Below are positions 19,819 to 29,300 of a stretch of DNA of 51,532 nt, one piece after another (the stretch's first letter is position 1; the number at the start of each line of letters is the position of its first letter). The notes under the pieces are model-generated. The model saw only the letters and a program-made list of their open reading frames with translations, did not search any database and was not told the DNA's origin. A program made the translations under genes and the position numbers. The DNA comes from Erwinia sp. 198 (GTDB lineage: Bacteria; Pseudomonadota; Gammaproteobacteria; Enterobacterales; Enterobacteriaceae): assembly GCF_003937915.1 (NCBI RefSeq), contig NZ_RHUM01000008.1, positions 1 through 51,532 on the forward strand. The letters run 5' to 3'.

Positions 19819-21963
19819 TTAGAGCGAGCAGGAAACACAGCCTTCGACTTCAGTGCCGAGCAGGGCCATCTGACGCAGGCGAATGTAATACAGGGTCTTG
19901 ATACCTTTCTTCCAGGCGTAAATCTGCGCCTTATTGATATCGCGCGTGGTGGCGGTATCGCGGAAGAAAAGCGTCAATGACAGTCCCTGATCGACATGGC
20001 GCGTCGCTTCGGCATAGGTATCGATAATCGCTTCCGGCCCGATATCGTAGGCGTCACGGTAAAACGCCTGGTTATCGTTGGTCATAAACGGCGCGGGATA
20101 GTAGACGCGGCCCGTTTTCCCTTCCTTACGGATCTCAATACGCGAGACGATAGGGTGGATACTCGACGTGGCGTGATTGATATAGGAGATCGAGCCGGTC
20201 GGCGGGATCGCCTGCAAATTCTGATTATAGATGCCGTAGTGCGTAACCATATCGCGCAGCTGCCGCCAGTCCTCTTGCGAAGGCAGCGTGATACCCGCTT
20301 TGGCAAACAGCGCGGCGGCTTCCGGCGTGCGCGGCTGCCAGGGCTGATTAACATACTGGTCAAAGTATTCACCGCTGGCGTAGTGAGAGGCCGCAAAACC
20401 GGCAAACCGCTCGCCGCGCTCCCTGGCAATCAGGTTGGAAGTGCGCAGCGCGTGATAGGTGACGGCATAGAAGTAAAGATTGGTAAAGTCCAGCGCCGCC
20501 GGTGAACCGTAGTGAATGCCTTCACGCGCTAAATAGCCGTGCAGATTCATCTGGCCCAGGCCGATAGCGTGCGACTGCGCGTTGCCGTTTTCAATGGAAG
20601 GCACGGAGCGGATATGACTCTGGTCGGAAACGGCCGTCAGGCCGCGCACTGCGATCTCCACCGTGCGGGCAAAGTCAGGCGAATCCATGGTATGCGCAAT
20701 ATTCAGCGACCCGAGGTTGCAGGAGATATCCTTGCCGATATGACGATAGCTTAAATCCTCATGGTATTCGGTCGGCGTATTTACCTGCAGGATCTCCGAG
20801 CAAAGGTTGCTCATATTAATCCTTCCCTTGATCGGGTTGGCGCGGTTAACCGTATCCTCAAACATAATATAGGGATAGCCGGACTCGAACTGGATTTCCG
20901 CCAGCGTCTGGAAGAACTCGCGTGGATTAATAAAGGTGCGGCGGATACGCTCGTCGGCCAGCATCTCCTCATATTTCTCGCTGATGCTGATATCGGCAAA
21001 GGGCAGGCCGTAAATACGCTCGACGTCGTAAGGCGAAAAGAGCGCCATCGGCTGATTGGCCTTCGCCAGCTGGAAGGTCACGTCCGGTATCACCACGCCC
21101 AGCGACAGCGTTTTGATACGGATTTTCTCGTCGGCATTTTCCCGTTTGGTATCCAGAAAGCGCAGGATATCGGGATGGTGCGCGTGCAAATATACCGCGC
21201 CCGCGCCCTGACGCGCGCCCAGCTGATTGGCGTAGGAGAAAGCATCCTCCAGCATCTTCATCACCGGGATCACGCCGGAAGACTGGTTTTCAATACGCTT
21301 GATCGGTGCACCGGCCTCGCGCAGGTTAGAAAGCAGAAACGCCACGCCGCCGCCGCGTTTGGACAGCTGGAGCGCGGAGTTCACCGAACGGCCGATCGAC
21401 TCCATATTGTCTTCAATACGCAGCAGAAAACAGGAAACCAGCTCGCCGCGCTGCTGCTTGCCGCAGTTCAGAAATGTTGGCGTGGCAGGCTGAAAACGGC
21501 CGGACAGCATCTCTTCCACCAGCGCCGTCGCCAGCGCCTGGTCACCTTTGGCCAGCGTCAGCGCCACCATGCAGACGCGCTCGGTAAAGCCTTCAAGATA
21601 GCGTTTACCGTCGAAGGTTTTCAGCGTGTAGCTGGTGTAAAACTTCCACGCGCCCAGGAAAGTCTGAAAGCGGAAACGATACTGGTAAGCCTGCTCAAAC
21701 AGCGCGTTGATAAAATCAAAAGAATAGGCGTTCAGCACTCCAGCTTCGTAATAGCCTTCCGCTACCAAATATTGTAAGCGCTCACTAACAGAGTTGAACG
21801 TTACCGTATTTGGCAGCACGTGCTGTAAGAAATAGCGGCGCGTCGCCTCACGATCTTTCTCAAACTGAATATGGCCGTCTGCATCGTAAAGGTTGAGCAT
21901 TGCGTTCAGGGAATGGTAGTCGGCCGTGGCTGGCGCTATGGGTGTGCTTTCTGTTGTTGCCAA
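19819..21963 (-). CDS. nrdE: Class Ib ribonucleotide reductase alpha subunit NrdE
   Basis: NrdE is the catalytic subunit that reduces ribonucleoside diphosphates. The 714-residue protein shows the family landmarks: [19 protein letters not shown] with the first active-site cysteine, [17 protein letters not shown] with the thiyl-radical cysteine and Asn/Glu pair, [36 protein letters not shown], and the redox-shuttle tail ending GCVSCSL. Class Ib enzymes lack the N-terminal ATP cone, and it is absent here. Its start lies within the 3' end of nrdI (28-nt overlap). Confidence 0.96.
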   Translation of the reverse strand: MATTESTPIAPATADYHSLNAMLNLYDADGHIQFEKDREATRRYFLQHVLPNTVTFNSVSERLQYLVAEGYYEAGVLNAYSFDFINALFEQAYQYRFRFQTFLGAWKFYTSYTLKTFDGKRYLEGFTERVCMVALTLAKGDQALATALVEEMLSGRFQPATPTFLNCGKQQRGELVSCFLLRIEDNMESIGRSVNSALQLSKRGGGVAFLLSNLREAGAPIKRIENQSSGVIPVMKMLEDAFSYANQLGARQGAGAVYLHAHHPDILRFLDTKRENADEKIRIKTLSLGVVIPDVTFQLAKANQPMALFSPYDVERIYGLPFADISISEKYEEMLADERIRRTFINPREFFQTLAEIQFESGYPYIMFEDTVNRANPIKGRINMSNLCSEILQVNTPTEYHEDLSYRHIGKDISCNLGSLNIAHTMDSPDFARTVEIAVRGLTAVSDQSHIRSVPSIENGNAQSHAIGLGQMNLHGYLAREGIHYGSPAALDFTNLYFYAVTYHALRTSNLIARERGERFAGFAASHYASGEYFDQYVNQPWQPRTPEAAALFAKAGITLPSQEDWRQLRDMVTHYGIYNQNLQAIPPTGSISYINHATSSIHPIVSRIEIRKEGKTGRVYYPAPFMTNDNQAFYRDAYDIGPEAIIDTYAEATRHVDQGLSLTLFFRDTATTRDINKAQIYAWKKGIKTLYYIRLRQMALLGTEVEGCVSCSL

Positions 21964-22337
21964 AATTGGGTTACTCCCCTGGATACGTTGGCGATGTCTT
22001 CTTCAGTGCCCAGCAGCTCGAAACGGTAGAGGCACGGGACGCGGCATTTCTGCGCAATAATGCTGCCCGCCAGGCAGTAAGCTTCGCCAAAATTGCGGTT
22101 GCCGGCGGCGATTACGCCGCGAATGCCCTGGCGGTTATCGACATCGTTAAGAAACTGAATGACCTGCTTCGGCACGGCACCTTTGGCGGTGCCGCCGCCG
22201 TAGCTGGGCACCACCAGGATATAGGGCTCAGCCACGCGCAGCGGCTGGCCGCCGATCGGGATACGGCGACAGGGCAGGCCGGTACGCAGCACAAAGCGGT
22301 GCGTGTTTTCCGACTGGCTGGAAAAATAGACCAGCAT
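21936..22337 (-). CDS. nrdI: Flavodoxin-like NrdI
   Basis: NrdI is the FMN protein that supplies oxidant for building the manganese cofactor of NrdF. The 133-residue protein has the phosphate loop [31 protein letters not shown] around the flavin, and [16 protein letters not shown] start at ATG 22337, 4 nt after the nrdH stop and with AGGGC upstream; the frame is open further but would run into nrdH. The 3' end overlaps nrdE. Confidence 0.93.
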   Translation of the reverse strand: MLVYFSSQSENTHRFVLRTGLPCRRIPIGGQPLRVAEPYILVVPSYGGGTAKGAVPKQVIQFLNDVDNRQGIRGVIAAGNRNFGEAYCLAGSIIAQKCRVPCLYRFELLGTEEDIANVSRGVTQFWQQQKAHP

Positions 22338-22341
22338 GGCG

Positions 22342-22581
22342 TCAGCCCTGCGCGACGGCACGGCCCAGCGCGGCGATCTTATCGGGGCGGAAGCCGCTCC
22401 AGTGTTCGCCTTCCGCCATCACCACGGGAACCTGGCGATAGCCCAGCGCTTTCAGCGTCTCCAGCTCGGTGGGATCCCGATCGAGGTTGATCAGCTGATA
22501 CGCAATGCCCTGCTTATCCATCGCGCTTTTCGTCGCGCCGCACTGGACACAGTTATCTTTAGTGTAAATAATAATGCGCAT
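22342..22581 (-). CDS. nrdH: Glutaredoxin-like NrdH
   Basis: NrdH is the glutaredoxin-like, thioredoxin-reductase-dependent electron donor for NrdEF. The 79-residue protein starts [10 protein letters not shown], has the redox motif CVQC (Cys11, Cys14), and ends with [13 protein letters not shown], the NrdH signature. ATG 22581 is used, with AAGGGAAA upstream. It is the first gene of nrdHIEF. Two NrdR-like boxes lie about 85 and 118 nt upstream. Confidence 0.94.
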   Translation of the reverse strand: MRIIIYTKDNCVQCGATKSAMDKQGIAYQLINLDRDPTELETLKALGYRQVPVVMAEGEHWSGFRPDKIAALGRAVAQG

Positions 22582-22666
22582 GATTCGTATTTCCCTTTGT
22601 AGGCGGATATCCGGCACGGATAAGGCTGACAGACTGTTGAGCAAGCTTCCGGGCAGAAACGCCGCA

Positions 22667-22715
22667 TAACCATATATTGTGTGTTGGTTGCTGTATTAAA
22701 TACTAGATGTAGCGT
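22667..22715 (-). promoter_or_regulatory. Paired NrdR boxes upstream of nrdHIEF
   Basis: Two 16-mers related to the NrdR box consensus ACACTATATATAGTGT as I know it: TAACCATATATTGTGT (22667-22682, 13 of 16 allowing W positions) and ATACTAGATGTAGCGT (22700-22715, 12 of 16). Their centres are 33 bp apart, about three helical turns, the usual arrangement for cooperative NrdR repression of ribonucleotide reductase genes. Confidence 0.7.
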
Positions 22716-23113
22716 TTATCGATTGCAACCTCATAGCTTGTGCGCTTATCAGCGCTAAGCGGGGCAAAGCCTTGCCGCACCTGGATTTAGCGCGGCAAAA
22801 AAATTTCAGGCTTTTTGCATGGCAGAACTGAAAGGGGATTCGGCAAACGGCGTGGCTAAAAAACAAGCGGTACGGCGCAATAAATTCATGACGAAGGCCG
22901 GATGCTGATGGCCAGCAGAGGCGGGGCGAGAAATATCCAGTAAGAGGTTATTGGGAAGGCTGTCATAAAACAGCAGGTATTGGATATAGCTGCTAAAGCA
23001 GGGCGGTAAACCACATAAACAAGATGTCGTGTAACTGTGGCAGCAGAACTTGCCGGCCGCAGCCACTTCTGCACTCTTATCCGGCAGAATTCGCCGTCCC
23101 GCAGAAATAACAA
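22716..23113. other. Gap between nrdH promoter region and ygaM, no gene seen
   Basis: About 400 nt without a recognisable gene. The 86- and 98-codon minus-strand ORFs here (22806-23066, 22886-23182) have no family features, overlap each other in different frames and lack ribosome sites. E. coli has nothing essential at this spot either. Confidence 0.4.
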
Positions 23114-23131
23114 TCCCCGCATAAGCGGGGA
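23114..23131 (-). terminator. Hairpin downstream of ygaM
   Basis: TCCCCGC, loop ATAA, GCGGGGA (7 bp). On the minus strand it is followed by ATTGTTATTTC, a modest T tract, 25 nt after the ygaM stop codon. Confidence 0.6.
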
Positions 23132-23156
23132 CTGATCAGAGCATACAGGCGTAAAA

Positions 23157-23483
23157 TTAATCGCGGGAAGTGCTGGTCGCAATCAGCGCGCCAAGGAAAA
23201 CGCCGATCGCCGCGCCGATGCCGACGCCGTGCCACGGGTTATCCCGCACAAAGGTATCCACATGCTCGCCTGCGTCTTTAGCGACCTGAGACACGCGGTT
23301 GCCGCCGCCGTTAAGCTTAGCGCGGGTTTCTTTCAGCAGCGCCTGCGCTTTGCTGCGCGCATCGTCAACTTCTTCTTTCGATTTGCTGCCGTAGGATTTC
23401 AGCAGGCCATCAAGGGTATCAGCCAGCAGAGTGACGTCCTGGTTGATATCAATATCTTCGTTCTTTGTCGTCCGGTTAAACAT
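23157..23483 (-). CDS. ygaM: YgaM, DUF883 (ElaB/YqjD-type) membrane-anchored protein
   Basis: YgaM belongs to a family of small stationary-phase proteins with a helical cytoplasmic part and a C-terminal membrane anchor; the relatives ElaB and YqjD associate with ribosomes at the membrane. The 108-residue product has a helical, charged body (residues 10-60, with RSKAQALLKETRAKL), then FVRDNPWHGVGIGAAIGVFLGALIA as the anchor and a short TSTSRD end. The position next to ygaC and nrdH matches E. coli. Confidence 0.88.
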   Translation of the reverse strand: MFNRTTKNEDIDINQDVTLLADTLDGLLKSYGSKSKEEVDDARSKAQALLKETRAKLNGGGNRVSQVAKDAGEHVDTFVRDNPWHGVGIGAAIGVFLGALIATSTSRD

Positions 23484-23645
23484 TTAGCGCTCTCCTGGAA
23501 ATGATACGGACTATTTACTATAGACTATCAGAGAGATATTTCGTGCGTCGGGCTGCCGCGCACCCTGTTTCTGGACAATTCCGAAAGCCCTGCGCCCTGG
23601 CGCTAAGGTAAGGTGACGGAGTTGGCAAGTATTAGAGGATTAAGC

Positions 23646-23981
23646 ATGTATCTACGCCCTGATGAGGTCGCTCGCGTACTGGAAAAAGCGGGATTTGAAA
23701 TGGACGCGGTCACCGCAAAAGCTTACGGCTATCGCCGAGGCGACAGCTATGTGTACGTAAATCGCGAAGCGCGTCTGGGACGCACCGCGCTGGTTATCCA
23801 TCCTACGCTGAAGGAAAAAAGCCACAGCTTTGCGGAACCCGCGAACGAAATCAAAACCTGTGAGCACTACGTGCAGTTTCCCATGTACCTGGTCGGCGAC
23901 AGCCGGGATCACTACGGCATTCCGCACGGCTTCAGCTCGCGCGCCGCGCTGGAGCGCTATCTGGAATCCGTATTCGACTAA
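23646..23981 (+). CDS. ygaC: YgaC, DUF2002 protein
   Basis: YgaC is a small conserved enterobacterial protein of unknown function, reported as iron (Fur) responsive in E. coli. The 111-residue product starts [17 protein letters not shown] and includes [18 protein letters not shown], then [17 protein letters not shown], and ends [18 protein letters not shown] use ATG 23646; the frame extends upstream, but the shorter start fits the family. It diverges from ygaM. Confidence 0.88.
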   Translation: MYLRPDEVARVLEKAGFEMDAVTAKAYGYRRGDSYVYVNREARLGRTALVIHPTLKEKSHSFAEPANEIKTCEHYVQFPMYLVGDSRDHYGIPHGFSSRAALERYLESVFD

Positions 23982-24021
23982 TCGCCCGGCAGGTTGAAAC
24001 GCTGCTTTATGTTTCCTGACG

Positions 24022-24050
24022 TTGCATTACCGTCACAGACCAGGTATAAC
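24022..24050 (+). promoter_or_regulatory. mmuP promoter
   Basis: TTGCAT (24022-24027), a 17-bp spacer and TATAAC (24045-24050). Transcription would begin near 24057, just before the MetJ operator. Confidence 0.65.
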
Positions 24051-24063
24051 ACCTGGCCTATGT

Positions 24064-24087
24064 AGAAGTTTAGACGTCTATACGGAT
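24064..24087 (+). promoter_or_regulatory. MetJ operator (three tandem met boxes)
   Basis: The central octamer AGACGTCT (24072-24079) is a perfect met box. It is flanked in register by AGAAGTTT (24064-24071, 6 of 8) and ATACGGAT (24080-24087, 5 of 8). MetJ binds arrays of two or more such octamers with S-adenosylmethionine as corepressor. The site lies just before the mmuP start codon, fitting methionine repression of a methionine-salvage operon. Confidence 0.85.
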
Positions 24088-24093
24088 AACAGG

Positions 24094-25512
24094 ATGCAGC
24101 AGACTCAGCAGGACAATACGCAACAATTTAAACGCAGCATGAAGGCGCGCCATCTGGTAATGCTTTCGCTTGGCGGCGTGATCGGCACCGGCCTGTTTTT
24201 TAATACCGGCTACATTATTTCCACTACCGGTGCGGCGGGGACGCTGCTGGCCTATCTGATTGGCGCGCTGGTGGTCTATCTGGTGATGCTCAGCCTGGGT
24301 GAACTTTCCGTCGCGATGCCGGAAACCGGCGCGTTTCACGTCTATGCCGCGCGCTATCTCAGCCCGGCGACCGGCTATACCGTGGCATGGCTTTACTGGC
24401 TGACCTGGACCGTGGCGCTGGGCTCAAGCCTGACGGCCGCCGGTTTCTGTATGCAGTACTGGTTCCCCCAGTCGCCGGTCTGGCTCTGGTGCCTGCTGTT
24501 CTGCGCGCTCATTTTCCTGCTCAACGTTATCTCTTCCCGCTTCTTCGCTGAAGGGGAGTTCTGGTTTTCGCTGATCAAGGTCATCACCATTCTGGCATTT
24601 ATCGTGCTTGGCGCAGGCGCGATGTTTGGCTTTATTCCGCTAAAAGACGGCAGCAGCGCGCCGTTCTTCCACAACCTGACCGCGCACGGCTGGCTGCCGC
24701 ACGGCGTGCTGCCAATTTTGATGACGATGGTGGCGGTAAACTTCGCCTTCTCCGGTACCGAGCTGATTGGCATTGCCGCTGGCGAGACGGAGAATCCGCA
24801 TAAGGTGCTGCCGCTGGCGATACGCACCACGGTAGCGCGACTGATTATTTTCTTTATCGGCACCGTGCTGATCCTGGCTGCGCTGATCCCGATGGATCAG
24901 GCCGGCATTGTGAAAAGCCCGTTTGTGCTGGTATTTGAGAAGATCGGTATCCCTTACGCGGCCGATATCTTTAACTTCGTTATCCTGACCGCGATTCTGT
25001 CAGCCGCTAACTCCGGCCTGTACGCCTCTGGCCGGATGCTCTGGTCGCTCTCCAATCAGAACACGCTGCCGCGCTGCTTTGCCCGCCTGACTCGTCGCGG
25101 CATTCCGCTGACCGCGATTTCCGTCAGTATGCTGGGCGGCCTGCTGGCGCTGTTCTCCAGCGTGATCGCGCCGGATACGGTGTTCGTCGCTCTTTCCGCT
25201 ATCTCTGGCTTTGCCGTGGTGGCCGTGTGGCTGAGCATCTGCGCCGCGCACTTTTTCTTCCGCCGGGCGCATCTGCGCGCGGGTAAACCGCTTGCCGCAC
25301 TGAAATATCGTGCGCCGTGGTATCCGCTGACGCCGATTTTAGGTTTTGTGCTCTGCCTGCTGGCCTGCGTCGGGCTGGCTTTCGATCCCGGGCAGCGCAT
25401 CGCGCTCTACTGCGGGCTGCCTTTTATCGCCGTCTGTTACGGCGCTTACTACTTTACTCAGCTGCTGCAAAAACGTGAGCAGGCAAAGGAGACTCCGCAT
25501 GTTGTCGATTGA
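24094..25512 (+). CDS. mmuP: S-methylmethionine permease MmuP
   Basis: MmuP imports S-methyl-L-methionine, a plant-derived methyl donor. It is a 12-helix amino acid permease of the APC superfamily. The 472-residue protein opens with the family segment [17 protein letters not shown] and includes [22 protein letters not shown] and [17 protein letters not shown], all as in E. coli MmuP. I start at ATG 24094 (MQQTQQDN), which follows the promoter and MetJ operator; the upstream in-frame ORF would overlap them. Its 3' end overlaps mmuM by 14 nt, so the two are translationally coupled. Confidence 0.94.
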   Translation: MQQTQQDNTQQFKRSMKARHLVMLSLGGVIGTGLFFNTGYIISTTGAAGTLLAYLIGALVVYLVMLSLGELSVAMPETGAFHVYAARYLSPATGYTVAWLYWLTWTVALGSSLTAAGFCMQYWFPQSPVWLWCLLFCALIFLLNVISSRFFAEGEFWFSLIKVITILAFIVLGAGAMFGFIPLKDGSSAPFFHNLTAHGWLPHGVLPILMTMVAVNFAFSGTELIGIAAGETENPHKVLPLAIRTTVARLIIFFIGTVLILAALIPMDQAGIVKSPFVLVFEKIGIPYAADIFNFVILTAILSAANSGLYASGRMLWSLSNQNTLPRCFARLTRRGIPLTAISVSMLGGLLALFSSVIAPDTVFVALSAISGFAVVAVWLSICAAHFFFRRAHLRAGKPLAALKYRAPWYPLTPILGFVLCLLACVGLAFDPGQRIALYCGLPFIAVCYGAYYFTQLLQKREQAKETPHVVD

Positions 25513-26425
25513 GGCGGTTAAACAGCAGGTAGCCGCAGGGCTGGTGCTGGATGGCGCGATGGCTACCGAGCTGGAAGCGCGCGGCTGCGACCTGAGCGAC
25601 GCGCTCTGGTCTGCGAAAGTGCTGATTGAAAATCCTGAACTGATTTATCAGGTGCATTACGACTACTTTAAAGCGGGCGCGCAGGTGGCGATCACCGCCA
25701 GCTATCAGGCAACGCCGCAGGGTTTTGCGCAGCGCGGGCTGGATGAAACGGCTGCGCTGGCGCTGATTGCCCGCAGCGTGGCGCTGGCCGTGAAGGCCCG
25801 CGAGGACTACCTGGCCGTCGCGCCGCAGGCCGGGCCGCTGCTGGTTGCCGGCTCCGTAGGGCCTTACGGCGCGTTTCTGGCCGACGGTTCCGAGTATCGC
25901 GGCGACTATGCGCTGCCGCAGGCGGAGATGATGGCTTTCCACCGGCCGCGCGTGCGGGCGCTGATCGCGGCGGGGGCGGATATTCTGGCCTGCGAAACGC
26001 TGCCTTCCTTCGCGGAGATCAAGGCGCTGATCGCGCTGCTGGCGGAGTTTCCCGCCACGCCAGCCTGGTTTTCATTTACGCTGCGCGACAGCGAACATCT
26101 CAGCGACGGTACGCCGTTAGCTGAAGTCATCGCCTTTTTGGATGCGCAGCCGCAGGCGGTGGCGTTGGGGATCAACTGTATCGCGCTGGATAAGGTCACG
26201 GCCGCGCTGAAAGTTTTCTCCGCGCTGAGCGCGAAGCCGCTGGTGGTCTATCCCAATTCCGGCGAGCAGTACGATGCCGTCAGTAAAAGCTGGCACAGCG
26301 ATGCTTCGACCTGCACGCTGGCGGATAATCTTGCCGAATGGCAGGCCGCCGGCGCCAGGCTGATTGGCGGCTGCTGCCGCACCACGCCCGCCGATATTAA
26401 AGCTATCGCCCAACGCTGCCGATAA
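25499..26425 (+). CDS. mmuM: Homocysteine S-methyltransferase MmuM
   Basis: MmuM moves a methyl group from S-methylmethionine (or S-adenosylmethionine) to homocysteine, giving methionine. The 308-residue protein has the family start [16 protein letters not shown], a single zinc-site Cys in the [10 protein letters not shown] strand region and the paired zinc cysteines in GGCCRTTP (about residues 292-299). The start at 25499 lies inside the end of mmuP; a longer frame to 25346 would be buried in mmuP. Expression should follow the MetJ-controlled mmuP promoter. Confidence 0.94.
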   Translation: MLSIEAVKQQVAAGLVLDGAMATELEARGCDLSDALWSAKVLIENPELIYQVHYDYFKAGAQVAITASYQATPQGFAQRGLDETAALALIARSVALAVKAREDYLAVAPQAGPLLVAGSVGPYGAFLADGSEYRGDYALPQAEMMAFHRPRVRALIAAGADILACETLPSFAEIKALIALLAEFPATPAWFSFTLRDSEHLSDGTPLAEVIAFLDAQPQAVALGINCIALDKVTAALKVFSALSAKPLVVYPNSGEQYDAVSKSWHSDASTCTLADNLAEWQAAGARLIGGCCRTTPADIKAIAQRCR

Positions 26426-26445
26426 TACCTTCAAAGCTTTGCACC

Positions 26446-26472
26446 ATAACGCCCGCAGCCGCCGGGCGTTAT
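26446..26472 (+). terminator. Hairpin after mmuM
   Basis: ATAACGCCCG, 7-nt loop, CGGGCGTTAT: a perfect 10-bp stem 20 nt after the mmuM stop codon. It has no real T tract on either side apart from the stem's own TTAT, so termination may be partial. Confidence 0.55.
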
Positions 26473-26518
26473 TCGCTGTGCCCAACTATTCTCACTATTT
26501 AACCTGGCAGGAAAGCTT

Positions 26519-26938
26519 ATGAAACGTATTTTACCGGTGCTGTTTGCAGCGTGGCTGCTTGGCGGATGCGCCACTATCGTGGGCGACAAAACCCAGGATG
26601 TGAGCATTCAGAGCTGGCCGCAAGGGGCAAAATTTGTAGTGCAGGATGAAACCGGCCGGGCGGTGGCGGAAGGCTATACGCCAAAGACCGTGACGCTGGC
26701 AAAATCGGACGGCAGCTACTTTGGCAAAAAGAAATTTTTGCTGATGCTGGAGCAGCCGGGCTTCGTGCCGCAAACCATTCCGCTGAACGAGAAGGCCAAC
26801 CTCTGGTATCTGCTGGGTAATATCCCGCTTGGCGGCTTCCCCGGCTGGCTGCTGGTCGATCCATTTAACGGCGGCATGTACCACATCGAAGAACCGCCAG
26901 CCCGGATCATTATGAATCCTGTCGGTGCGCGCGGCTGA
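26519..26938 (+). CDS. Small lipoprotein of unknown function
   Basis: I do not recognise this 139-residue protein by name. It has a clear lipoprotein signal: MKRILPVLFAAWLLGGC with the lipid-bearing Cys17. The mature part begins ATIVGDKTQDVSIQSWPQGA and carries a PEGA-like short beta region (FVVQDETGRAVAEGYTP). It ends with a glycine-rich hydrophobic loop (LGNIPLGGFPGWLLVDPFNGG) followed by MYHIEEP, a pattern common in small enterobacterial envelope lipoproteins. The residue after Cys is Ala, so outer-membrane sorting is expected. CAGGAAAGCTT precedes the ATG. It stands alone between mmuM and the convergent speG. Confidence 0.75.
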   Translation: MKRILPVLFAAWLLGGCATIVGDKTQDVSIQSWPQGAKFVVQDETGRAVAEGYTPKTVTLAKSDGSYFGKKKFLLMLEQPGFVPQTIPLNEKANLWYLLGNIPLGGFPGWLLVDPFNGGMYHIEEPPARIIMNPVGARG

Positions 26939-26984
26939 CGGAAAACGTGGTGGCCCGCGCTGCTGGCGGGCCGGATAGCCGGAG

Positions 26985-27551
26985 CTACTGCGCTGTGGGC
27001 TTAACCATCGTATGCGGCGGGCGGTGCTTAGCCAGATACTGATGCTGGAAGATGCACATGCGGATGGTATTGCGGTACTCGCCGTTGATAAAAAACTCGT
27101 GGATCAGCTCGCCTTCGATTTCAAATCCCGGCTTGGTGTAGATATGGATAGCCTTTTTATTCTCTTTATCGACGATTAAATAAAGCTTGTAGAGATTGAG
27201 AACGGAGAAACCATACTCCATTGCCAGCAGCGCGGCCTTGCTGGCAAGGCCTTTGCCCTGATGGCCGGGCGCGATAATAATCTGAAACTCTGCGCGACGG
27301 TGAATATGGTTAATTTCGACCAGCTCCACCAGGCCCACTTTATCTTCTGCATATTCCACCACAAAACGCCGTTCGCTCTGATCGTGAATGTGCTTGTCAT
27401 AGAGATCGGACAGCTCGACAAACGCCTCATAAGGTTCTTCAAACCAGTAGCGCATTACGCTGGCATTGTTATCCAGCTGGTGGACAAAATGCAGATCTTC
27501 GCGTTCCAGCGGACGTAATTTTACCGATTGCTCGGCCGATAAAGCAGGCAT
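26985..27551 (-). CDS. speG: Spermidine N1-acetyltransferase SpeG
   Basis: SpeG acetylates spermidine and spermine with acetyl-CoA, relieving polyamine excess. The 188-residue GNAT protein follows E. coli SpeG closely: [40 protein letters not shown], and the acetyl-CoA loop [21 protein letters not shown]. The region [22 protein letters not shown] has Pro where E. coli has Leu (KLGF). It is convergent with the lipoprotein gene and not in an operon. Confidence 0.95.
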   Translation of the reverse strand: MPALSAEQSVKLRPLEREDLHFVHQLDNNASVMRYWFEEPYEAFVELSDLYDKHIHDQSERRFVVEYAEDKVGLVELVEINHIHRRAEFQIIIAPGHQGKGLASKAALLAMEYGFSVLNLYKLYLIVDKENKKAIHIYTKPGFEIEGELIHEFFINGEYRNTIRMCIFQHQYLAKHRPPHTMVKPTAQ

Positions 27552-27619
27552 ACATCATCCTTTTTTACTGAGTCACCAGGGCAAGCAGTATAGGGCGTGC
27601 AGCGGACGGGAAAAAGCGG

Positions 27620-27655
27620 GAAAACAGCACCGCCAGCGCGCAACGGGCTGGCGGT
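27620..27655 (-). terminator. Terminator of tsx
   Basis: Minus strand: ACCGCCAGC, 9-nt loop, GCTGGCGGT (perfect 9-bp stem), then GCTGTTTTCC, 18 nt after the tsx stop codon. Confidence 0.75.
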
Positions 27656-27672
27656 TGAGGAAGCGTTGCGGA

Positions 27673-28539
27673 TCAGAAGTTGTAGCCGGCCACCAGATAG
27701 TAGCCCCAGCCGGTGGATTTCACTTCAAAATTACCCGTGCCGAAGTTCAGCTCCTGGCCATCTGCCCACTGGCCGCCGTTGTGGAAATAACGCGCCACCA
27801 CGGAGTAGTGCCAGTGGTCGTAAACCAGCGACAGCACGTGGCTGGAAGCGATGGAGTTGCTGGTGCGTGAAGCATCGCTCTTGTCGCGCAGATCGGAACC
27901 CCAGTCAAAGTTGGTAAAGCCGATATAGCTCAGGTTACCGCCCCACAGCGAAGTCAGCGGCACAAAGTATTTCACCTTAAAGCGATAGCCGTCCCAGCTG
28001 TTTTCGTTAGCGGCACCGTAGTTCTCCCACTGGTATTTAGCGTACACGTTCAGCGACAGGTTGACCGGCGTGTGGGTATCGATATCGGTGCCCAGGCCCA
28101 TGTACCAGGTGTTCTGACGGTTGTCGCTGTTACGGCCCATATCGTAGATATAGTTGTTGGCGAAATACCACTCTTTCACCGGCCCGATGCTCAGATCGGT
28201 ATTGGTCAGTTTGTCGATGGAGAAGCGCGGTTCGATCTCCATAAACATCGGCGAGCCGTGGTCGAAAATGCCGTTGGCGTTGGCGTTACCGGCACCGAAG
28301 AAGTTGGTCAGATCCAGGTAGCCGTAAAAATCAAACCAGTCTTTTTTGGCGAAGGCTTCATATTCCAGATAAACGTCGTTGTTAAACTGCGGCCCGAACC
28401 GGGTGTGATAGCTGCCTACCACGTTAACGCTCTGGTGCCACCAGTCGGAAACGTACTGCGGCTGCTCGGGGGCAGCAAAAGAAGCGGTGCTGTATGAAAG
28501 CGCCATCACTGCGCCAGCCATCAGAGATTTATATTTCAT
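27673..28539 (-). CDS. tsx: Nucleoside-specific outer-membrane channel Tsx
   Basis: Tsx is a 12-stranded outer-membrane barrel that lets nucleosides in; in E. coli it is also a phage T6 and colicin K receptor. The 288-residue precursor has a signal peptide ending [23 protein letters not shown]. The body is aromatic-rich barrel sequence ([20 protein letters not shown]-type turns), ending in the C-terminal Phe ([12 protein letters not shown]) required for outer-membrane assembly. It has a single-gene unit, its own terminator and a long upstream region with a CRP site, in line with CRP/CytR control in E. coli. Confidence 0.95.
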   Translation of the reverse strand: MKYKSLMAGAVMALSYSTASFAAPEQPQYVSDWWHQSVNVVGSYHTRFGPQFNNDVYLEYEAFAKKDWFDFYGYLDLTNFFGAGNANANGIFDHGSPMFMEIEPRFSIDKLTNTDLSIGPVKEWYFANNYIYDMGRNSDNRQNTWYMGLGTDIDTHTPVNLSLNVYAKYQWENYGAANENSWDGYRFKVKYFVPLTSLWGGNLSYIGFTNFDWGSDLRDKSDASRTSNSIASSHVLSLVYDHWHYSVVARYFHNGGQWADGQELNFGTGNFEVKSTGWGYYLVAGYNF

Positions 28540-28725
28540 TATATTACCACATGCTTATCGACCATTTTCTGCAGCCCGCGCGATGGTCTTATCTGTCGTT
28601 ATCCGGAACGGAACAGGAAGGCGGTTTCAGTGCCGAAAGCGCCCGTATAAATGCCGGAAAAGTGTGCCGTCATCCGCGCTTAAGGAAATAGATATCGCTC
28701 ACAGTTGTCAAACTCTGTTTCATTT

Positions 28726-28755
28726 CACTTTAATTAAAGTGTGATGTAGATCACG
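28726..28755. promoter_or_regulatory. CRP-like site fused to a 16-bp palindrome upstream of tsx
   Basis: TGTGATGTAGATCACG (28740-28755) matches the CRP pattern TGTGA-N6-TCACA in 9 of 10 positions. It abuts and overlaps by 2 bp a perfect palindrome, CACTTTAATTAAAGTG (28726-28741). In E. coli, tsx is under CRP/CytR and DeoR control; whether the palindrome is a partner operator or part of a promoter cannot be told. It lies about 190 nt upstream of tsx. Confidence 0.6.
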
Positions 28756-28895
28756 CAAAGGACGGAACTTAAGCGGGCTGTTGCTTGTCTGCGCCGAAAA
28801 AGCCTGTTTGTCGCCAGGTAAACGTTTGCCTGTTGAAGTAAGGGGGAATTCTGAGAAAAAGAAAGCGGTGCGGGGTAAATGTTATGAGGTTGTGT

Positions 28896-28912
28896 TATAA
28901 GATAATCTTATA
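28896..28912. promoter_or_regulatory. 17-bp perfect palindrome
   Basis: TATAAGAT, one A, ATCTTATA. Two perfect 8-bp arms in the gap between tsx and pmrR; a possible operator of unknown ownership. Confidence 0.4.
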
Positions 28913-29135
28913 TAAAGGGCAAGTTTTTGCGCGTTTTTTAGTCACCAAAAGAGAGTGGGGCTGCAAGGCCGCAGGTTATGGGCGCCTCTGTTGCACGCCA
29001 TTTTGACTGACAGTACCGCAGCGGTTAATACTCTCCGCTTTGACTTTCCTGGCGGTCGCGGCAGATTAACGGCTTTCGTCAGGCCTGGCCTGGCGACGAC
29101 CCGCAATCTGACATTTTTTCGCCGTTTAGCGCGCC

Positions 29136-29152
29136 CTTAATGTTGCCTTAAT
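29136..29152 (+). promoter_or_regulatory. PmrA box upstream of pmrR
   Basis: CTTAAT-GTTGC-CTTAAT is a perfect copy of the PmrA (BasR) direct-repeat consensus, two hexamers separated by 5 bp. It lies 43 nt before the start codon of the small gene at 29195. Confidence 0.88.
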
Positions 29153-29194
29153 ATTCCTGCGGGAAACTCTTCTCACCAACCTGAGGAGAACACC

Positions 29195-29293
29195 ATGAAA
29201 CAGCCGCGCAGCCGTCCGATAAGTGAATATACCGCCGTGATTTTCAGCGGCCTTGTGATCCTGGCTTTTCTGCGGGCATGGTTCGCTGCCTGA
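29195..29293 (+). CDS. pmrR: PmrR-like small membrane peptide
   Basis: A 32-residue peptide, MKQPRSRPISEYTAVIFSG (first 19), continuing LVILAFLRAWFAA. It has a basic N-terminus and one membrane helix. The helix shares the spaced pattern FS-LV---FL--WFA with the PmrR peptide of E. coli and Salmonella as I remember it (about 29 residues, ending in WFATY). PmrR inhibits LpxT, so that lipid A stays open to modification by EptA. Support here: a strong ribosome site (GAGGAGA, 6 nt before ATG), a perfect PmrA box upstream, and position tail-to-tail with basS. Other single-helix peptides are possible, but the promoter and motif together are persuasive. Confidence 0.78.
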   Translation: MKQPRSRPISEYTAVIFSGLVILAFLRAWFAA

Positions 29294-29300
29294 ATCGTCC

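Larger units (their letters stand above)
28540..29135. other. Long regulatory gap upstream of tsx and pmrR
   Basis: No gene is recognised. It holds the CRP-like site and palindromes listed separately. The ORFs at 28487-28744 and 28955-29140 have no supporting features. Confidence 0.5.

Noticed and set aside
20761..21777. 338-codon plus-strand ORF
   Set aside because: Antisense to nrdE, a strongly conserved gene.
22806..23182. Two minus-strand ORFs between nrdH and ygaM
   Set aside because: They overlap in different frames, run into ygaM or its terminator, and lack ribosome sites and motifs.
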